A DNA stretch of 64,000 nt. Source: Clostridium sp. 1001271st1 H5 (GTDB lineage: Bacteria > Bacillota > Clostridia > Lachnospirales > Lachnospiraceae). A program made the position numbers and the translations under genes. The DNA lies in NCBI RefSeq assembly GCF_005845215.1, contig NZ_SPHO01000008.1, forward strand, positions 226,707 to 290,706, written 5' to 3'. Numbering within the stretch: the first letter of the stretch is position 1; each line of letters begins with the position of its first letter. Positions 15,956-25,326 of this stretch are shown in pieces. Under the pieces are notes generated by a model. The model searched no databases and had not been told where the DNA came from. It saw only the letters and a list, made by a program, of their open reading frames with translations.

Positions 15956-18888
15956 GGCCGACAGAGTTGATAATATCCGCATTTGGACCATATGCAGGTG
16001 AAGTCACCCTGGACATGGCTTCACTGGGGGACCGGGGCCTTTATCTTATTACAGGGGACACGGGCGCTGGAAAGACTACCCTGTTTGACGCCATTGCATT
16101 TGCCCTTTACGGCAATGCCAGCGGGGACAGCCGCAAGCCCAGGATGCTGCGGAGCAAATATGCCAGGCCGGATGCCAGGACCTATGTGGAGATGGCTTTT
16201 TTCTACAATGAAAAGGAATACAGGGTGAGGCGCAACCCGGAATACATGAGGGCAAAGCAAAGGGGCGAAGGGGAGACAAGGGAGAAGCCTGACGCACAGC
16301 TTTATATGCCGGACGGCCGGATGGTTACAGGTGATAAGGCGGTAACTGTGGAGGTGGAAGGGCTGCTGGGCCTTAACCGGGAGCAGTTTTCCCAGATTGC
16401 CATGCTGGCCCAGGGCAGTTTTTCCAGGCTTCTGTCAGGACGGACCGAGGACAGGGGCGTCATTTTCCGGGAAATATTTAAGACCAGGCCCTATCAGCTG
16501 TTCCAGGAAAAGTTAAAGGACCGGGCCAGGAGCCTGTATGGCCGGTACGCGGACAGCAGGAAGAGCATGGAACAGTATGCCGGGGGAGTGATTGCGGATG
16601 GACAGGATGAGGAACTTAAGCTTCGGTGGAATGAGGTGCCCCAGGGGAGCCTGGAAGCCCTTTTGGAGGTGCTGGACCAGCTGATTGCGGCAGATGAAGC
16701 GCGGCAGCAGGAGGAAGACAAGGGACTGGCCCTTGTCCGGGATGAGATGGCTGCCCTGGGAATGGACCTGGGAAAGCTTAAGGGTGATGCGGCGGTCTGC
16801 CGGGATATGGCTGCGGCCGCGGATATCCTCAGGGAAAATACTCCGGTTCTGGAACAGGCAAAGGTCCGGTATGAGCTGGAGAAAGAACGCCAGGCTGACA
16901 GGGACGGGCTTATTGGCTCTGTTACCAGGATGGAAGAAAATCTGAAAGCCTATGACCGTTATGATGCATTGCAGGAGAGCCTGAAGGCATGCAGGATGGA
17001 ATCAGGGAAGCTTGTCAGCAGGCTGGAACAGGCAGCCCTGGAGGAAAGGCAGTGGAAGGAGCGGATTGACAGCGACGAGAAGACCCTGGAAACCCTTCGC
17101 CAGGCAGGAGAAGCGTATCAGGCAGCCCTGACAGCAGGAGAGAGGCTGCAGGAATACGGTGCGCGCATTGGGCTGCTGGCAGGAGAACTGGAGGAATACG
17201 GGCAGGAGAGAGAAAAGCTTGAGGCAGCCAGGGAGCGTTACAGGGCAGCGGATGAGGAGCGCCGGAAGGCGGATGATGCCTACCGGGACATGTATCAAAG
17301 GTTCCTGGATAATCAGGCGGGAATCCTGGCTTCACGGCTCATACAGGGCGAGCCCTGTCCTGTATGCGGCTCCGTCTCCCACCCGTCGCCTGCCCGGTAT
17401 CTGGAGGACGGAACAGAGGCGTCCAAGGACAAGGTAGACCGGCTTAAGGCCATTGCAGTGGAAAAGGACCAGGCAGCTGCCGGGCTCAGCCTGGAGGCTG
17501 GCAGGCTGGCAGGAAGTCTGGATGCCCGCTATGAAAGGATGAAGCAGCAGATTGATACTGAGGTAGCTGCCTGGAAGGAGGATTGGCAGCAGAGGATTCG
17601 CCAGGCGGAAACCCGGGCAGAGGCATTGGCCCTGGAGACAGGGGATGTCCGCCGGGGGCGAAGGGTTTTTCTGGAGCAGTGGGAACAGATGATGGGGCGG
17701 CTGAAGGACCAGCTGGAGCGCCAGGCTGCTGCCCAGAAGGATAAAATTCAGGAGCTGAAGAAGAAAAAGGAATATAAGGAGGCCATTGAGGGCAGAAGGG
17801 CTTCAGGCCGCCAGTCCCTGGAAGCTGCCTCGGAAAGGAAACACCAGGTCCAGAGAATGCTGGCGGAGAACCAGGCAAAGGAGAGGGAGCTGGTAAGCCG
17901 CCTTAAGGAGACGGAATCCGCCCTGCCCTATGAGGACAGGAAGGCTGCCCAGGCAGAGCTGGCGGAGAAGAAGGCTCTTCTGTCCGCACTGGAACGGGCG
18001 TTTAAGGAGGCGGAGGAATCCTTCAACCGTGTAAGCCGCAGGGTGTCGGACGCACAGGCCCGGATGGAGGCGCTGCGGGGACAGACAGCGGAGGCGGAAA
18101 AGGCGGACGGCTTGGATTTCCGGACAGCCATGGACCGACTGGAAGCCCGGATGCAGGAAAACCGGCAGCGCCAGTCAGAGGCAAGGGAAAGGCTGACGTG
18201 CCTGGAACAGGAAATGAGCAGGCTCCACCACAGGCTGGAAACCAACCGGATGGCCAGGGAACGCATTGCAGAACAGAAGGCGTCCATGGAAGAAATACAA
18301 AAGGAGTGGACATGGGTCAAGGCGCTTTCTGATACAGCGGCAGGAGAAGTGGGGGGCAAGGAGAAAATCACCCTGGAGACCTACGCGCAGATGGCATATT
18401 TTGAACGTATCATTGCCAGGGCAAACACCCGGTTTATGGTTATGAGCGGAGGACAGTACGAGCTGAAGCGGTGTACGGAGGAGGACAACCGGGGAAAGAA
18501 CGGGCTGGGGTTAAATGTCATCGACCACTACAATGGAACGGAGCGCAGCGTCAAAACGCTGTCGGGCGGGGAATCCTTCCAGGCGTCCCTGTCCCTGGCA
18601 CTGGGCCTGTCGGATGAGATACAGTCAGCAGCAGGGGGAATCCGCCTGGATACCCTTTTTGTGGACGAGGGATTCGGATCCCTGGATGAGGACACCCTGA
18701 ACCTGGCCATGAAGTCCCTGGGGGACCTGGCGGAGGGAAGGCGTCTGGTAGGTATTATCTCCCACGTGGGGGAGCTGAAGGAACGGATTGAACGGCAGAT
18801 TATTGTGGTTAAGGACAAGACCGGCGGAAGCAGGGCATATATTGAACCGGCTGTATTGACTGAAACAGCTGCTGCCGGAATAGAATAG
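15952..18888 (+). CDS. sbcC: Exonuclease SbcCD, ATPase subunit (SMC-like)
   Basis: A 978-residue Rad50-type protein. The N-terminal Walker A is GDTGAGKTTLFDAI, and long coiled coils span about residues 190-460 and 520-800. The zinc hook is CPVCGS (about 465). The C-terminal signature is TLSGGESFQASLSLALGL, with Walker B DTLFVDEGFGSLD. Start ATG 15952 overlaps the sbcD stop (ATGA) with GAGGGGAG ahead; an upstream ATG at 15937 is possible but lacks spacing. Acts with SbcD in DNA end processing. Confidence 0.93.
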   Translation: MRPTELIISAFGPYAGEVTLDMASLGDRGLYLITGDTGAGKTTLFDAIAFALYGNASGDSRKPRMLRSKYARPDARTYVEMAFFYNEKEYRVRRNPEYMRAKQRGEGETREKPDAQLYMPDGRMVTGDKAVTVEVEGLLGLNREQFSQIAMLAQGSFSRLLSGRTEDRGVIFREIFKTRPYQLFQEKLKDRARSLYGRYADSRKSMEQYAGGVIADGQDEELKLRWNEVPQGSLEALLEVLDQLIAADEARQQEEDKGLALVRDEMAALGMDLGKLKGDAAVCRDMAAAADILRENTPVLEQAKVRYELEKERQADRDGLIGSVTRMEENLKAYDRYDALQESLKACRMESGKLVSRLEQAALEERQWKERIDSDEKTLETLRQAGEAYQAALTAGERLQEYGARIGLLAGELEEYGQEREKLEAARERYRAADEERRKADDAYRDMYQRFLDNQAGILASRLIQGEPCPVCGSVSHPSPARYLEDGTEASKDKVDRLKAIAVEKDQAAAGLSLEAGRLAGSLDARYERMKQQIDTEVAAWKEDWQQRIRQAETRAEALALETGDVRRGRRVFLEQWEQMMGRLKDQLERQAAAQKDKIQELKKKKEYKEAIEGRRASGRQSLEAASERKHQVQRMLAENQAKERELVSRLKETESALPYEDRKAAQAELAEKKALLSALERAFKEAEESFNRVSRRVSDAQARMEALRGQTAEAEKADGLDFRTAMDRLEARMQENRQRQSEARERLTCLEQEMSRLHHRLETNRMARERIAEQKASMEEIQKEWTWVKALSDTAAGEVGGKEKITLETYAQMAYFERIIARANTRFMVMSGGQYELKRCTEEDNRGKNGLGLNVIDHYNGTERSVKTLSGGESFQASLSLALGLSDEIQSAAGGIRLDTLFVDEGFGSLDEDTLNLAMKSLGDLAEGRRLVGIISHVGELKERIERQIIVVKDKTGGSRAYIEPAVLTETAAAGIE

Positions 18889-18981
18889 GGATAAAAGTAC
18901 GGATAAAAGATGGATAAAAAACAGATAGACGCAGACGGACGCGGATAAAAAACCAATAAGGACAGGGGTAAGGAGGACCAG

Positions 18982-19446
18982 ATGAGAAGAAAGGACAGGG
19001 AAATCAGGGATACATACGGTGTAAGGGAAATCATAGGGGAGTGCGACTGCTGCAGGCTGGCTTTTTCCGATGGAAAAGGCGCCTATATTGTTCCTCTCAG
19101 CTTTGGTTACGATGAGGAGGAAAACGCGCTCTATTTTCACGGGGCGGCAGAGGGAAAGAAGATAGACCTGGTCAGGCGGAATGGGTATGCAGGGTTTGAG
19201 ATGGACACGGCCCATGGCCTGACGGAGGCGGAACAGGCCTGCGGATATTCCTTCCGGTACAGAAGCGTGGTGGGGGAAGGGAGCATACGGGTGGTGGAAG
19301 GGGCGGATGAAAAGAAAAAGGGCCTGAACTGCATCATGGGCCACATGTCGGGAAAGGACAGCTGGGAGTACCCGGAAGCCATGCTGGAGAGAACCGCGGT
19401 GCTGCGCCTGGATGTGGAGCAGATGTGTGGAAAAGAGCATATTTAA
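18982..19446 (+). CDS. Pyridoxamine 5'-phosphate oxidase-like flavin-binding protein (NimA-like)
   Basis: A 154-residue split-barrel protein. The opening MRRKDREI and the strand pattern GECDCCRLAFSDGKGAYIVPLSFGY, FHGAAEGKKIDLVRRN and CGYSFRYRSVVGEGSIRVV match the family that includes 5-nitroimidazole reductase-like NimA proteins and heme/F420/FMN binders. Start ATG follows AAGGAGGACCAG. The upstream spacer 18889-18981 carries four GGATAAAA-type repeats of no evident meaning. The substrate is unknown and a resistance role is not implied. Confidence 0.8.
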   Translation: MRRKDREIRDTYGVREIIGECDCCRLAFSDGKGAYIVPLSFGYDEEENALYFHGAAEGKKIDLVRRNGYAGFEMDTAHGLTEAEQACGYSFRYRSVVGEGSIRVVEGADEKKKGLNCIMGHMSGKDSWEYPEAMLERTAVLRLDVEQMCGKEHI

Positions 19447-19471
19447 AAGGTTGTGACAAAGGAGGAAGGAT

Positions 19472-19726
19472 ATGTTTGAGTCAAGATGCGGGGTCCGCTG
19501 TAATCAGTGTGAAAGAAAGGAAGCAGTCCGCTGCACGGGCTGCGTGACCATGGAAAAACCCTTCTGGGGCGGTGAGTGCGGGGTGAAATCCTGCTGTGAG
19601 GCCAGGGGGCTGGACCACTGCGGGAAATGTCCGGATTTCCCCTGTGAGATGGAGGCGGCCATGGGAACGGATATGGGCTTTGACCCGGAGCCAAGGTTAA
19701 ACCAGTGCAGGGAATGGGCAAAATAA
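19472..19726 (+). CDS. DUF3795 cysteine-rich protein
   Basis: An 84-residue protein with ten cysteines in a zinc- or cluster-binding layout: CGVRCNQCERKEAVRCTGC, CGVKSCCEARGLDHCGKC and FPCEME (motifs in order). This matches DUF3795, small metal-site proteins of unknown role. Start ATG follows AAAGGAGGAAGGAT. It lies 25 bp after the flavin-binding gene and 18 bp before the pentapeptide gene, so the three may be one message. Confidence 0.8.
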   Translation: MFESRCGVRCNQCERKEAVRCTGCVTMEKPFWGGECGVKSCCEARGLDHCGKCPDFPCEMEAAMGTDMGFDPEPRLNQCREWAK

Positions 19727-19744
19727 AATCACCATGGAGGGCAT

Positions 19745-20347
19745 ATGCTGTCAGAAGATATGGCGGAAGCAGCCGAACAGGAATATCCGGTTATGGATAA
19801 GGTCTATGAAGACCAGGAAGTTGTAAGGGTTTCAGGGAAAAAGGTGGAGTTTGATACGGTGAAGTTCGTCAGGTGCAGGCTGGAGGAATGTAATCTAAAC
19901 GGCGCATCCTTCTGCAATGTGATATTTGACAAATGTGATTTCTCCAACTGCTCCTTCCGGGATTCTTATTGGAAAAATGTAACGGTGACAGACTCAAAGG
20001 GGGATGGGAGCCAGTTCTGCAATTCCACATTTAAGTGGGTGAAGCTTCTGGACAGCCAGTTCCACTATGGGAATTTCTCCAATGCCTTCTGGGAATTCGG
20101 AGAAATAAGAGGCTGTAATTTCCGGGAATCCTTTCTGTCTGAGGTAAAACTGAAAAAAACGGTTTTTTCATCCACGGACCTGACGGGAACAGATTTTTTC
20201 CGCACGCCGTTAAAAGGACTGGATTTATCGGAATGTGTCATTGACGGCATCATGGTTTCGGACCGGTATACGGAGCTGGCAGGCCTGAAGGTGAGCCTGC
20301 TGCAGGCCGCGGAGCTGGCCAGGCTGATGGGAGTTAAAATCGTGTAA
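19745..20347 (+). CDS. Pentapeptide-repeat protein
   Basis: A 200-residue protein with about 20 tandem A(D/N)LXX-type repeats in degenerate form: CNLNGASFCNVIFDKCDF, SNCSFRDSYWKN, FKWVKLLDSQFHYGNF, CNFRESFLSEVKLKK and TDLTGTDFFRTPLKGLDL. Such repeats fold into a right-handed quadrilateral helix; some family members (Qnr, MfpA) mimic DNA and protect gyrase, but that role cannot be assigned from repeats alone. A 30-residue non-repeat C-terminal helix follows. ATG after GGAGGGCAT. Confidence 0.85.
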   Translation: MLSEDMAEAAEQEYPVMDKVYEDQEVVRVSGKKVEFDTVKFVRCRLEECNLNGASFCNVIFDKCDFSNCSFRDSYWKNVTVTDSKGDGSQFCNSTFKWVKLLDSQFHYGNFSNAFWEFGEIRGCNFRESFLSEVKLKKTVFSSTDLTGTDFFRTPLKGLDLSECVIDGIMVSDRYTELAGLKVSLLQAAELARLMGVKIV

Positions 20348-20363
20348 AAAAGGTGTATAATAG

Positions 20364-20390
20364 AAACTATATATAAAAACTATATATAAA
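20364..20390 (+). repeat. Short AT-rich tandem repeat
   Basis: Two tandem 13-base units of the form AAACTATATATAA precede the ribosome site of the cyclodeaminase gene. Such slippage-prone spacers can vary in length between strains. Confidence 0.6.
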
Positions 20391-20407
20391 AACAGGAGGA
20401 TATTATA

Positions 20408-21034
20408 ATGGTAGAGAATATGACGATTCAGGGGTTTCTGGATGTATTGTCTTCAAAGGAGCCGGTGCCGGGCGGCGGAGGCGCTTCCGCCCTGGCCGGC
20501 GCCCTGGGCAATGCCCTGGGACAGATGGTGGCCAACCTGACCATGGGCAAGAAAAAGTACGCAGAGGTGGAGGATGAGATTAAGGAACTGACAGAACGGA
20601 TGGTGAAAATCCAGGGACAGTTTACGGTCCTGGCAGACCGGGATGCAGAGGTATTTGCCCCTCTGGCCAGGTGCTACAGCCTTCCCTCAGGCACAGAGGA
20701 GGAAAAGGCATACAAGGCAGAGGTTATGGAAACCCGTTTGCTGGATGCCAGCTTCGTACCCATGGAAATCATGGAGAGGGCGGTGGAGATGCTGGACATC
20801 ATGGATATCCTTGCTGATAAGGGAAGCAGGATGGCTGTCAGCGACGTGGGTGTGGGAGTCCAGTTCATCCGCACCGCATTGCTGGGAGCTGTGATGAATG
20901 TGTACATCAATACCAAGTCTATGAAAAACAGGGAAAAGGCAGAGGAACTGAATGAAAAGGCGGAGCGCATGATTAAGGAAGGTACAGAGGCGGCGGACCG
21001 CATATACCAGAAGGTGTTGGAGCAGCTCAGGTAA
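20408..21034 (+). CDS. Cyclodeaminase/cyclohydrolase family protein (FchA-like)
   Basis: A 208-residue helical protein with the family hallmark PVPGGGGASALAGALGNALGQMV (residues 18-40, the glycine-rich substrate loop). Family members act as formiminotetrahydrofolate cyclodeaminase or methenyl-THF cyclohydrolase. Its position 29 bp before folD supports a job in one-carbon folate interconversion. Start ATG follows AGGAGGATATTATA. A separate formiminotransferase domain is absent. Confidence 0.88.
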   Translation: MVENMTIQGFLDVLSSKEPVPGGGGASALAGALGNALGQMVANLTMGKKKYAEVEDEIKELTERMVKIQGQFTVLADRDAEVFAPLARCYSLPSGTEEEKAYKAEVMETRLLDASFVPMEIMERAVEMLDIMDILADKGSRMAVSDVGVGVQFIRTALLGAVMNVYINTKSMKNREKAEELNEKAERMIKEGTEAADRIYQKVLEQLR

Positions 21035-21063
21035 AGAACCGGCAGACAGGAAGGAGAAGGAAG

Positions 21064-21909
21064 ATGAAAGTATTAAAAGGCGCCGAGGTTTCGGCAAAAA
21101 TCAAGGAGCAGGTATCACAGATGATGGAAGGCCTGGAAGGCCCGGCTCCGAAGCTGGCTATTGTGCGGGTGGGGGAAAAACCGGATGACATGTCATATGA
21201 ACGGGGGGCTGTAAAGAAGATGGAGAACTTCGGCCTGCGGGTCCGGTCCTATGTGTTCCCGGAACAGATAAGCGACAGGGATTTTAAGGCTGAATTTGAT
21301 AAGATAAACAATGACCCGGATGTGGCGGGAATCCTGCTGCTGCGTCCCCTGCCAAAGCAGATTGCGGAAACAGACATTGAGAAGATGATTGACCCGGAAA
21401 AGGATTTGGACGGGATTTCCCCGGCCAATATTGCCAAGGTGTTTGCCGGGGACAAAACAGGCTTTGCACCCTGTACGGCCGAGGCAGTCATAGAGGTGTT
21501 AAAGGCCAACGGGATAGACATGACAGGCAAGAACGTGACCATAGTGGGCCGCAGCATGGTGGTGGGCCGTCCGCTGTCCATGCTGATGCTGAAGGAAAAT
21601 GCAACGGTAACCATCTGCCATACCAGGACCAGGGACCTGGAGGCAGAGTGCCGCAGAGCTGATATCCTGGTGGCGGCGGCAGGAAAGGCCAGAATGCTGG
21701 ATGGCCGCCACACAGGGCAGGATGCCATTGTCATCGACGTGGGCATCAATGTGGATGAAAATGGAAAATTATGCGGGGATGTGGATTTCCAGTCAATCGA
21801 GCCCCTTGCATCCATGGCAACGCCTGTGCCGGGCGGCGTGGGGGCGGTGACCACGGCCGTGCTGGCAAAGCATCTGGTGCTTGCAGGCCAAAGACAGAGA
21901 AGGGATTAG
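21064..21909 (+). CDS. folD: Methylenetetrahydrofolate dehydrogenase/cyclohydrolase
   Basis: A 281-residue FolD. Folate-binding YERGAVKKMENFGL (the motif Tyr retained in DDMSYERG), PLPKQI, DPEKDLDGISPANIAK and the NADP-binding GRSMVVGRP are clear, as is the C-terminal TPVPGGVGAVTTA. The catalytic Lys expected after the YxxxK motif is present as YERGAVKK, slightly shifted from the common YVxxK form. Converts methylene-THF to methenyl- and formyl-THF. Follows the cyclodeaminase gene. Confidence 0.92.
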   Translation: MKVLKGAEVSAKIKEQVSQMMEGLEGPAPKLAIVRVGEKPDDMSYERGAVKKMENFGLRVRSYVFPEQISDRDFKAEFDKINNDPDVAGILLLRPLPKQIAETDIEKMIDPEKDLDGISPANIAKVFAGDKTGFAPCTAEAVIEVLKANGIDMTGKNVTIVGRSMVVGRPLSMLMLKENATVTICHTRTRDLEAECRRADILVAAAGKARMLDGRHTGQDAIVIDVGINVDENGKLCGDVDFQSIEPLASMATPVPGGVGAVTTAVLAKHLVLAGQRQRRD

Positions 21910-21952
21910 ACGGAATCTTTGCTGATTCTTTGTTGATTCCCGCATTTTCCTC

Positions 21953-21980
21953 TTGCTAAACTAAAAAAATGCATTATAAT
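21953..21980 (+). promoter_or_regulatory. Probable promoter for amino-acid ABC operon
   Basis: TTGCTA (21953-21958), 16 bases, TATAAT (21975-21980), about 66 bp upstream of the binding-protein start. AT-rich surroundings fit. Confidence 0.5.
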
Positions 21981-22046
21981 ATAAAATGTTGAATGTATTT
22001 ATAGTTATGCAATTTGATGCATAAAAGAAAAGAGGAGAATATTATT

Positions 22047-22916
22047 ATGAAGAAGAAGGTTTTAGCAATCACCATGGCAGCACTGATGGCTGCTTCCCTG
22101 ACAGCCTGCGGCGGCGGTGCAAAAGAGACAACAGCAGCTGACACCACAGCAGCAACAGCAGAGGAGAAGACAGAAGACACCACAGCAGCCGGGAGCAAGG
22201 ATGAGACCAGCGCAGAGGCAGCTGAGACTGAGGCAGCTAAGGAAGCCGCAGGCGGCAAGCTGGTCATGGCAACCAATGCGGAGTTCCCTCCTTATGAGTT
22301 TCATGACGGAGATTCCATTGTAGGTATTGACGCGGAAATCGCAAAGGCCATTGCCGATGAGCTGGGCATGGAGCTGGAGATTGAGGATATTGCTTTTGAT
22401 TCTATTATTCCTGAGATTGTATCCGGTAAGGCTGATATGGGTCTGGCCGGTATGACTGTTACGGAAGACCGTATGCAGTCCGTAGATTTTTCCGATACCT
22501 ATGCAAAGGCATCCCAGAAGATTATCGTGACAGAGGACAGCGAGATTGCATCTCCTGATGACTTAAAGGGCGTAATCGTAGGCGTGCAGCTGGGAACCAC
22601 AGGCGATATCTATGTATCCGACCTGGAGGCTGACGGAACCACGGTTGAGCGTTACAACAAGGGCTTTGAGGCTGTTCAGGCACTGAGCCAGGGCAAGATT
22701 GACGCGGTTGTAATCGACGGGGAGCCTGCCAAGACCTTTGTTGCCGAGACAGCAGGATTAAAGATTCTGGAAGAGTCCTTTACCGACGAGGAGTATGCCA
22801 TTGCTGTTAAGAAGGGGAACACAGAGCTGCTGGAGAAAATCAACGGCGCCCTTAAGACCCTGAAGGACAACGGGACACTGGACGAAATCGTGGCTAAGTA
22901 TATCAAGGCTGAGTAA
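22047..22916 (+). CDS. Polar amino-acid ABC transporter substrate-binding lipoprotein
   Basis: A 289-residue lipoprotein. Start ATG 22047 follows AGAGGAGAATATT; the leader ends in a SLTAC lipobox (Cys 20). A Thr/Ala/Glu-rich linker runs to about residue 70. The binding domain is the PBP2 type (NAEFPPYEFHD, GIDAEIAKAIADELGM, SGKADMGLAGMTVT, VIDGEPAKTFV). Probably binds a polar amino acid such as cystine, glutamine or arginine; specificity cannot be read. First gene of the three-gene importer. Confidence 0.9.
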   Translation: MKKKVLAITMAALMAASLTACGGGAKETTAADTTAATAEEKTEDTTAAGSKDETSAEAAETEAAKEAAGGKLVMATNAEFPPYEFHDGDSIVGIDAEIAKAIADELGMELEIEDIAFDSIIPEIVSGKADMGLAGMTVTEDRMQSVDFSDTYAKASQKIIVTEDSEIASPDDLKGVIVGVQLGTTGDIYVSDLEADGTTVERYNKGFEAVQALSQGKIDAVVIDGEPAKTFVAETAGLKILEESFTDEEYAIAVKKGNTELLEKINGALKTLKDNGTLDEIVAKYIKAE

Positions 22917-22932
22917 GCGTACAGAGTATAAG

Positions 22933-23003
22933 ACTGCCGCAGGCTGCAGAAAGGGAGGTGCATTGACGCACCGCATCCCCGTTCCTGCAGGGCGGCAGTT
23001 TTT
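22933..23003 (+). terminator. Attenuating terminator between binding protein and permease
   Basis: ACTGCCGC (22933-22940) pairs with GCGGCAGT (22992-22999), extended by CTGCAG / CTGCAG and an inner GGTGC / GCACC hairpin, then TTTTT. Placed between the binding-protein and permease genes, it would make the binding protein more abundant than the pump. Confidence 0.75.
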
Positions 23004-23077
23004 GACTGTATGGCAAAGGAGAACAGGGCGTCTGCCCTGGCTTACGAATCATAAAGAAAGAGCAGAGGATGATGAGC

Positions 23078-23770
23078 ATGTGGAAGACATTTACAGATGC
23101 GTTTTACCTGAACTTTGTGGCGGACAACCGGTGGAAATATCTGACCGAGGGCCTCAAGACAACGTTGATAATTACCTTTTTTGCCTGTCTTATGGGAATT
23201 GTGCTGGGATTCCTGGTGGGAATGATACGTTCCACCTATGAAAAGACCCATAAGCTTAAGGTGCTCAATGCTATCTGTAAAGTGTACCTGACCGTAATCC
23301 GCGGTACGCCAGTGGTGGTGCAGCTGTTAATCATCTACTTCGTGGTATTCGGAAGCGTCAGGGTAGACAAGGTCATTGTGGCCATCCTGGCCTTTGGCGT
23401 CAACTCCGGAGCCTATGTGGCGGAGATATTCAGAAGCGGCATCATGTCCGTTGATGCGGGGCAGATGGAGGCCGGCCGCAGCCTGGGCTTCAACTATGCC
23501 CAGACCATGTGGTACATTATCATGCCCCAGGCGTTTAAGACAGTGCTGCCCACCCTGTGCAACGAGTTCATTTCCCTGTTAAAGGAAACCTCGGTATCCG
23601 GCTACATTGCCATCCAGGATTTGACCAAGGGCGGGGATATTATCCGGAGCAGGACCTACAGCGCCTTTATGCCTTTGATTGCGGTGGCCGTCATTTACCT
23701 TATTATTGTTATGATATTTACAAAGCTGATTCAGATACTGGAAAGGAGGCTGAGACAGAATGAGCGGTAA
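23078..23770 (+). CDS. Polar amino-acid ABC transporter permease
   Basis: A 230-residue membrane protein of the HisM/GlnP family. It has five hydrophobic segments and the coupling loop [24 protein letters not shown], given here in two parts around residues 130-155. The N-terminal loop [18 protein letters not shown] precedes RGTPVVVQL, a family hallmark. ATG 23078 is best spaced from GAGG at 23065-23068; ATG codons at 23069 and 23072 are alternatives. Overlaps the ATPase gene by 11 bases. Confidence 0.9.
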   Translation: MWKTFTDAFYLNFVADNRWKYLTEGLKTTLIITFFACLMGIVLGFLVGMIRSTYEKTHKLKVLNAICKVYLTVIRGTPVVVQLLIIYFVVFGSVRVDKVIVAILAFGVNSGAYVAEIFRSGIMSVDAGQMEAGRSLGFNYAQTMWYIIMPQAFKTVLPTLCNEFISLLKETSVSGYIAIQDLTKGGDIIRSRTYSAFMPLIAVAVIYLIIVMIFTKLIQILERRLRQNER

Positions 23771-24518
23771 TTCAGGAGTGTTTAACGGACAGTCTTTAAT
23801 CCGGGTGGAGAACCTGGGAAAGAGTTTTGGCTCCATTGATGTCTTAAAGGGAATCACTGTGGATATCCACAAGGGGGATGTGGTCTTTGTGGTCGGGCCT
23901 TCCGGTTCCGGCAAAAGCACCTTCCTCCGGTGTCTGAACCTGCTGGAGGAACCCACAAGCGGACATATTTTCTTTGAGGGCACTGACATCACGGACCCCA
24001 GGACGGATATTGACAAGCACCGCCAGAAGATGGGGATGGTGTTCCAGCAGTTTAATCTCTTCCCCCACATGGATATCATGAAGAACCTGACCATTGCCCC
24101 CATGAAGCTTCAGGGAAAGGGACAGAAGGAAGCTGAGGATGAGGCCATGGAGCTTCTGGAACGAGTGGGACTGGCGGACAGGGCCCATGCATATCCCAGC
24201 CAGCTTTCAGGCGGTCAGAAGCAGCGTATTGCCATTGTACGCGCCCTGTGCATGAAGCCGGATGTGATGCTGTTTGACGAGCCCACCTCCGCCCTGGACC
24301 CTGAGATGGTGGGAGAGGTTCTCAGCGTTATGCGCGATTTGGCCAGGGAAAAGATGACCATGGTGGTGGTGACGCATGAGATGGGCTTTGCCAGGGAGGT
24401 GGCCACCAGGGTCATGTTTATGGACGAAGGACATTTCATGGAGGAAGCCGGACCGGAGGAATTTTTCTCCAACCCTAAAAATGAGCGTTTGAAATCTTTC
24501 CTGAGCAAGGTGCTGTAG
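23760..24518 (+). CDS. Polar amino-acid ABC transporter ATP-binding protein (GlnQ-like)
   Basis: A 252-residue ABC ATPase. Walker [11 protein letters not shown]-loop [11 protein letters not shown], signature LSGGQKQR, Walker [15 protein letters not shown] and H-loop [12 protein letters not shown] are intact and typical of the amino-acid family. It energises import by the preceding permease. An N-terminal extension of about 15 residues precedes the ATPase fold. Overlaps the permease stop; ends before a strong bidirectional terminator. Confidence 0.92.
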   Translation: MSGNSGVFNGQSLIRVENLGKSFGSIDVLKGITVDIHKGDVVFVVGPSGSGKSTFLRCLNLLEEPTSGHIFFEGTDITDPRTDIDKHRQKMGMVFQQFNLFPHMDIMKNLTIAPMKLQGKGQKEAEDEAMELLERVGLADRAHAYPSQLSGGQKQRIAIVRALCMKPDVMLFDEPTSALDPEMVGEVLSVMRDLAREKMTMVVVTHEMGFAREVATRVMFMDEGHFMEEAGPEEFFSNPKNERLKSFLSKVL

Positions 24519-24546
24519 GCATATCTGTATCCTGTGCCTGTATGGG

Positions 24547-24611
24547 AAAAGCCGCTGCTGTCAGCCGTAACATGCATTGCCTGCATGACGCGGCTGACGG
24601 CAGCGGCTTTT
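24547..24611. terminator. Bidirectional terminator
   Basis: Perfect inverted repeat with A-tract and T-tract ends: AAAAGCCGCTGC-type arm at 24547-24569 pairs with the arm at 24590-24611. It serves both the amino-acid ABC operon (plus) and the MarR gene (minus). Confidence 0.9.
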
Positions 24612-24616
24612 GTTTG

Positions 24617-25111
24617 TTACAATTCAGGAAAATCCCCGCAGGATGTATCATCCGAGGCGGCGAATTTTTCCAGCAGTACGCCCAGGCGCATCAGGCAGTG
24701 GTCCAGCTCCGCCAGTTCTTCCTGATTATAGGAGGAAAGGCGGGATACTGTGCACTCCAGCATGGCCTCCTTCAGCTGCTTCATAATGGAGGAGCCCTCC
24801 GGCGTAATCGTCAGGTATACATGGCGCCGGTTCCTGGAATCGTGCTGTCTGAGCACCAGGTTTTTTTCCTCCAAGTCATTGACCAGCTTGGTAAGCTGCT
24901 GCTTGGTTATGCCCAGATGCAGGGCCATCTCCGACATGGTCGGCGCCGGTCTGCCCGGCTGGTTTAACTGCATCAGAACCTGGAAAGCAGCGGAATTGGC
25001 CCGTATCTGGTTCTGCTGATGGTAGCTGTTCTTTGCCAGGTTAAAGAATTCAATGGCAAAATCCATGAAATGTTCCCCTACATGTCTGCTGTCTGCCGGT
25101 TCACGGTTCAT
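24617..25111 (-). CDS. MarR-family transcriptional regulator
   Basis: A 164-residue winged-helix protein. The HTH reads MSEMALHLGITKQQLTKLVNDLE, the wing RRHVYLTITPEG; flanking helices form the dimer domain. ATG 25111 is preferred (GAGGAGG 8 bases upstream), though ATG 25117 and an upstream ATG at 25171 are in frame. Divergent from ftsH, with a palindrome over the ftsH -35; it probably represses itself and ftsH (inference). The ligand is unknown. Confidence 0.88.
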   Translation of the reverse strand: MNREPADSRHVGEHFMDFAIEFFNLAKNSYHQQNQIRANSAAFQVLMQLNQPGRPAPTMSEMALHLGITKQQLTKLVNDLEEKNLVLRQHDSRNRRHVYLTITPEGSSIMKQLKEAMLECTVSRLSSYNQEELAELDHCLMRLGVLLEKFAASDDTSCGDFPEL

Positions 25112-25204
25112 GCCCATTACCTCCTCGCTATGTTCTGTAACCGTTTTATCACACCTGTGGAGAAAAGTCAATAAATATTAAAAGTAAATAAAAACTTACA
25201 ATTA

Positions 25205-25237
25205 ACCATTGACAAAAGTTGCAAATGGTATTATCTT
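25205..25237 (+). promoter_or_regulatory. ftsH promoter overlapped by palindromic operator
   Basis: TTGACA (25209-25214), 17 bases, TATCTT (25232-25237). Overlying it is a 25-bp inverted repeat at 25205-25229 with arms ACCATTGACAA and TTGCAAATGGT (9 of 11 positions pair). Size and position suit a MarR-dimer operator controlling the divergent gene pair. Confidence 0.6.
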
Positions 25238-25326
25238 ACATGGTGTACAGCGGGATATGGACGAGGCGGCAATGAAGCCGGGAATATCCCGGTCCATGAG
25301 TATGAAGTAAGAAAAGGAGACCTGGT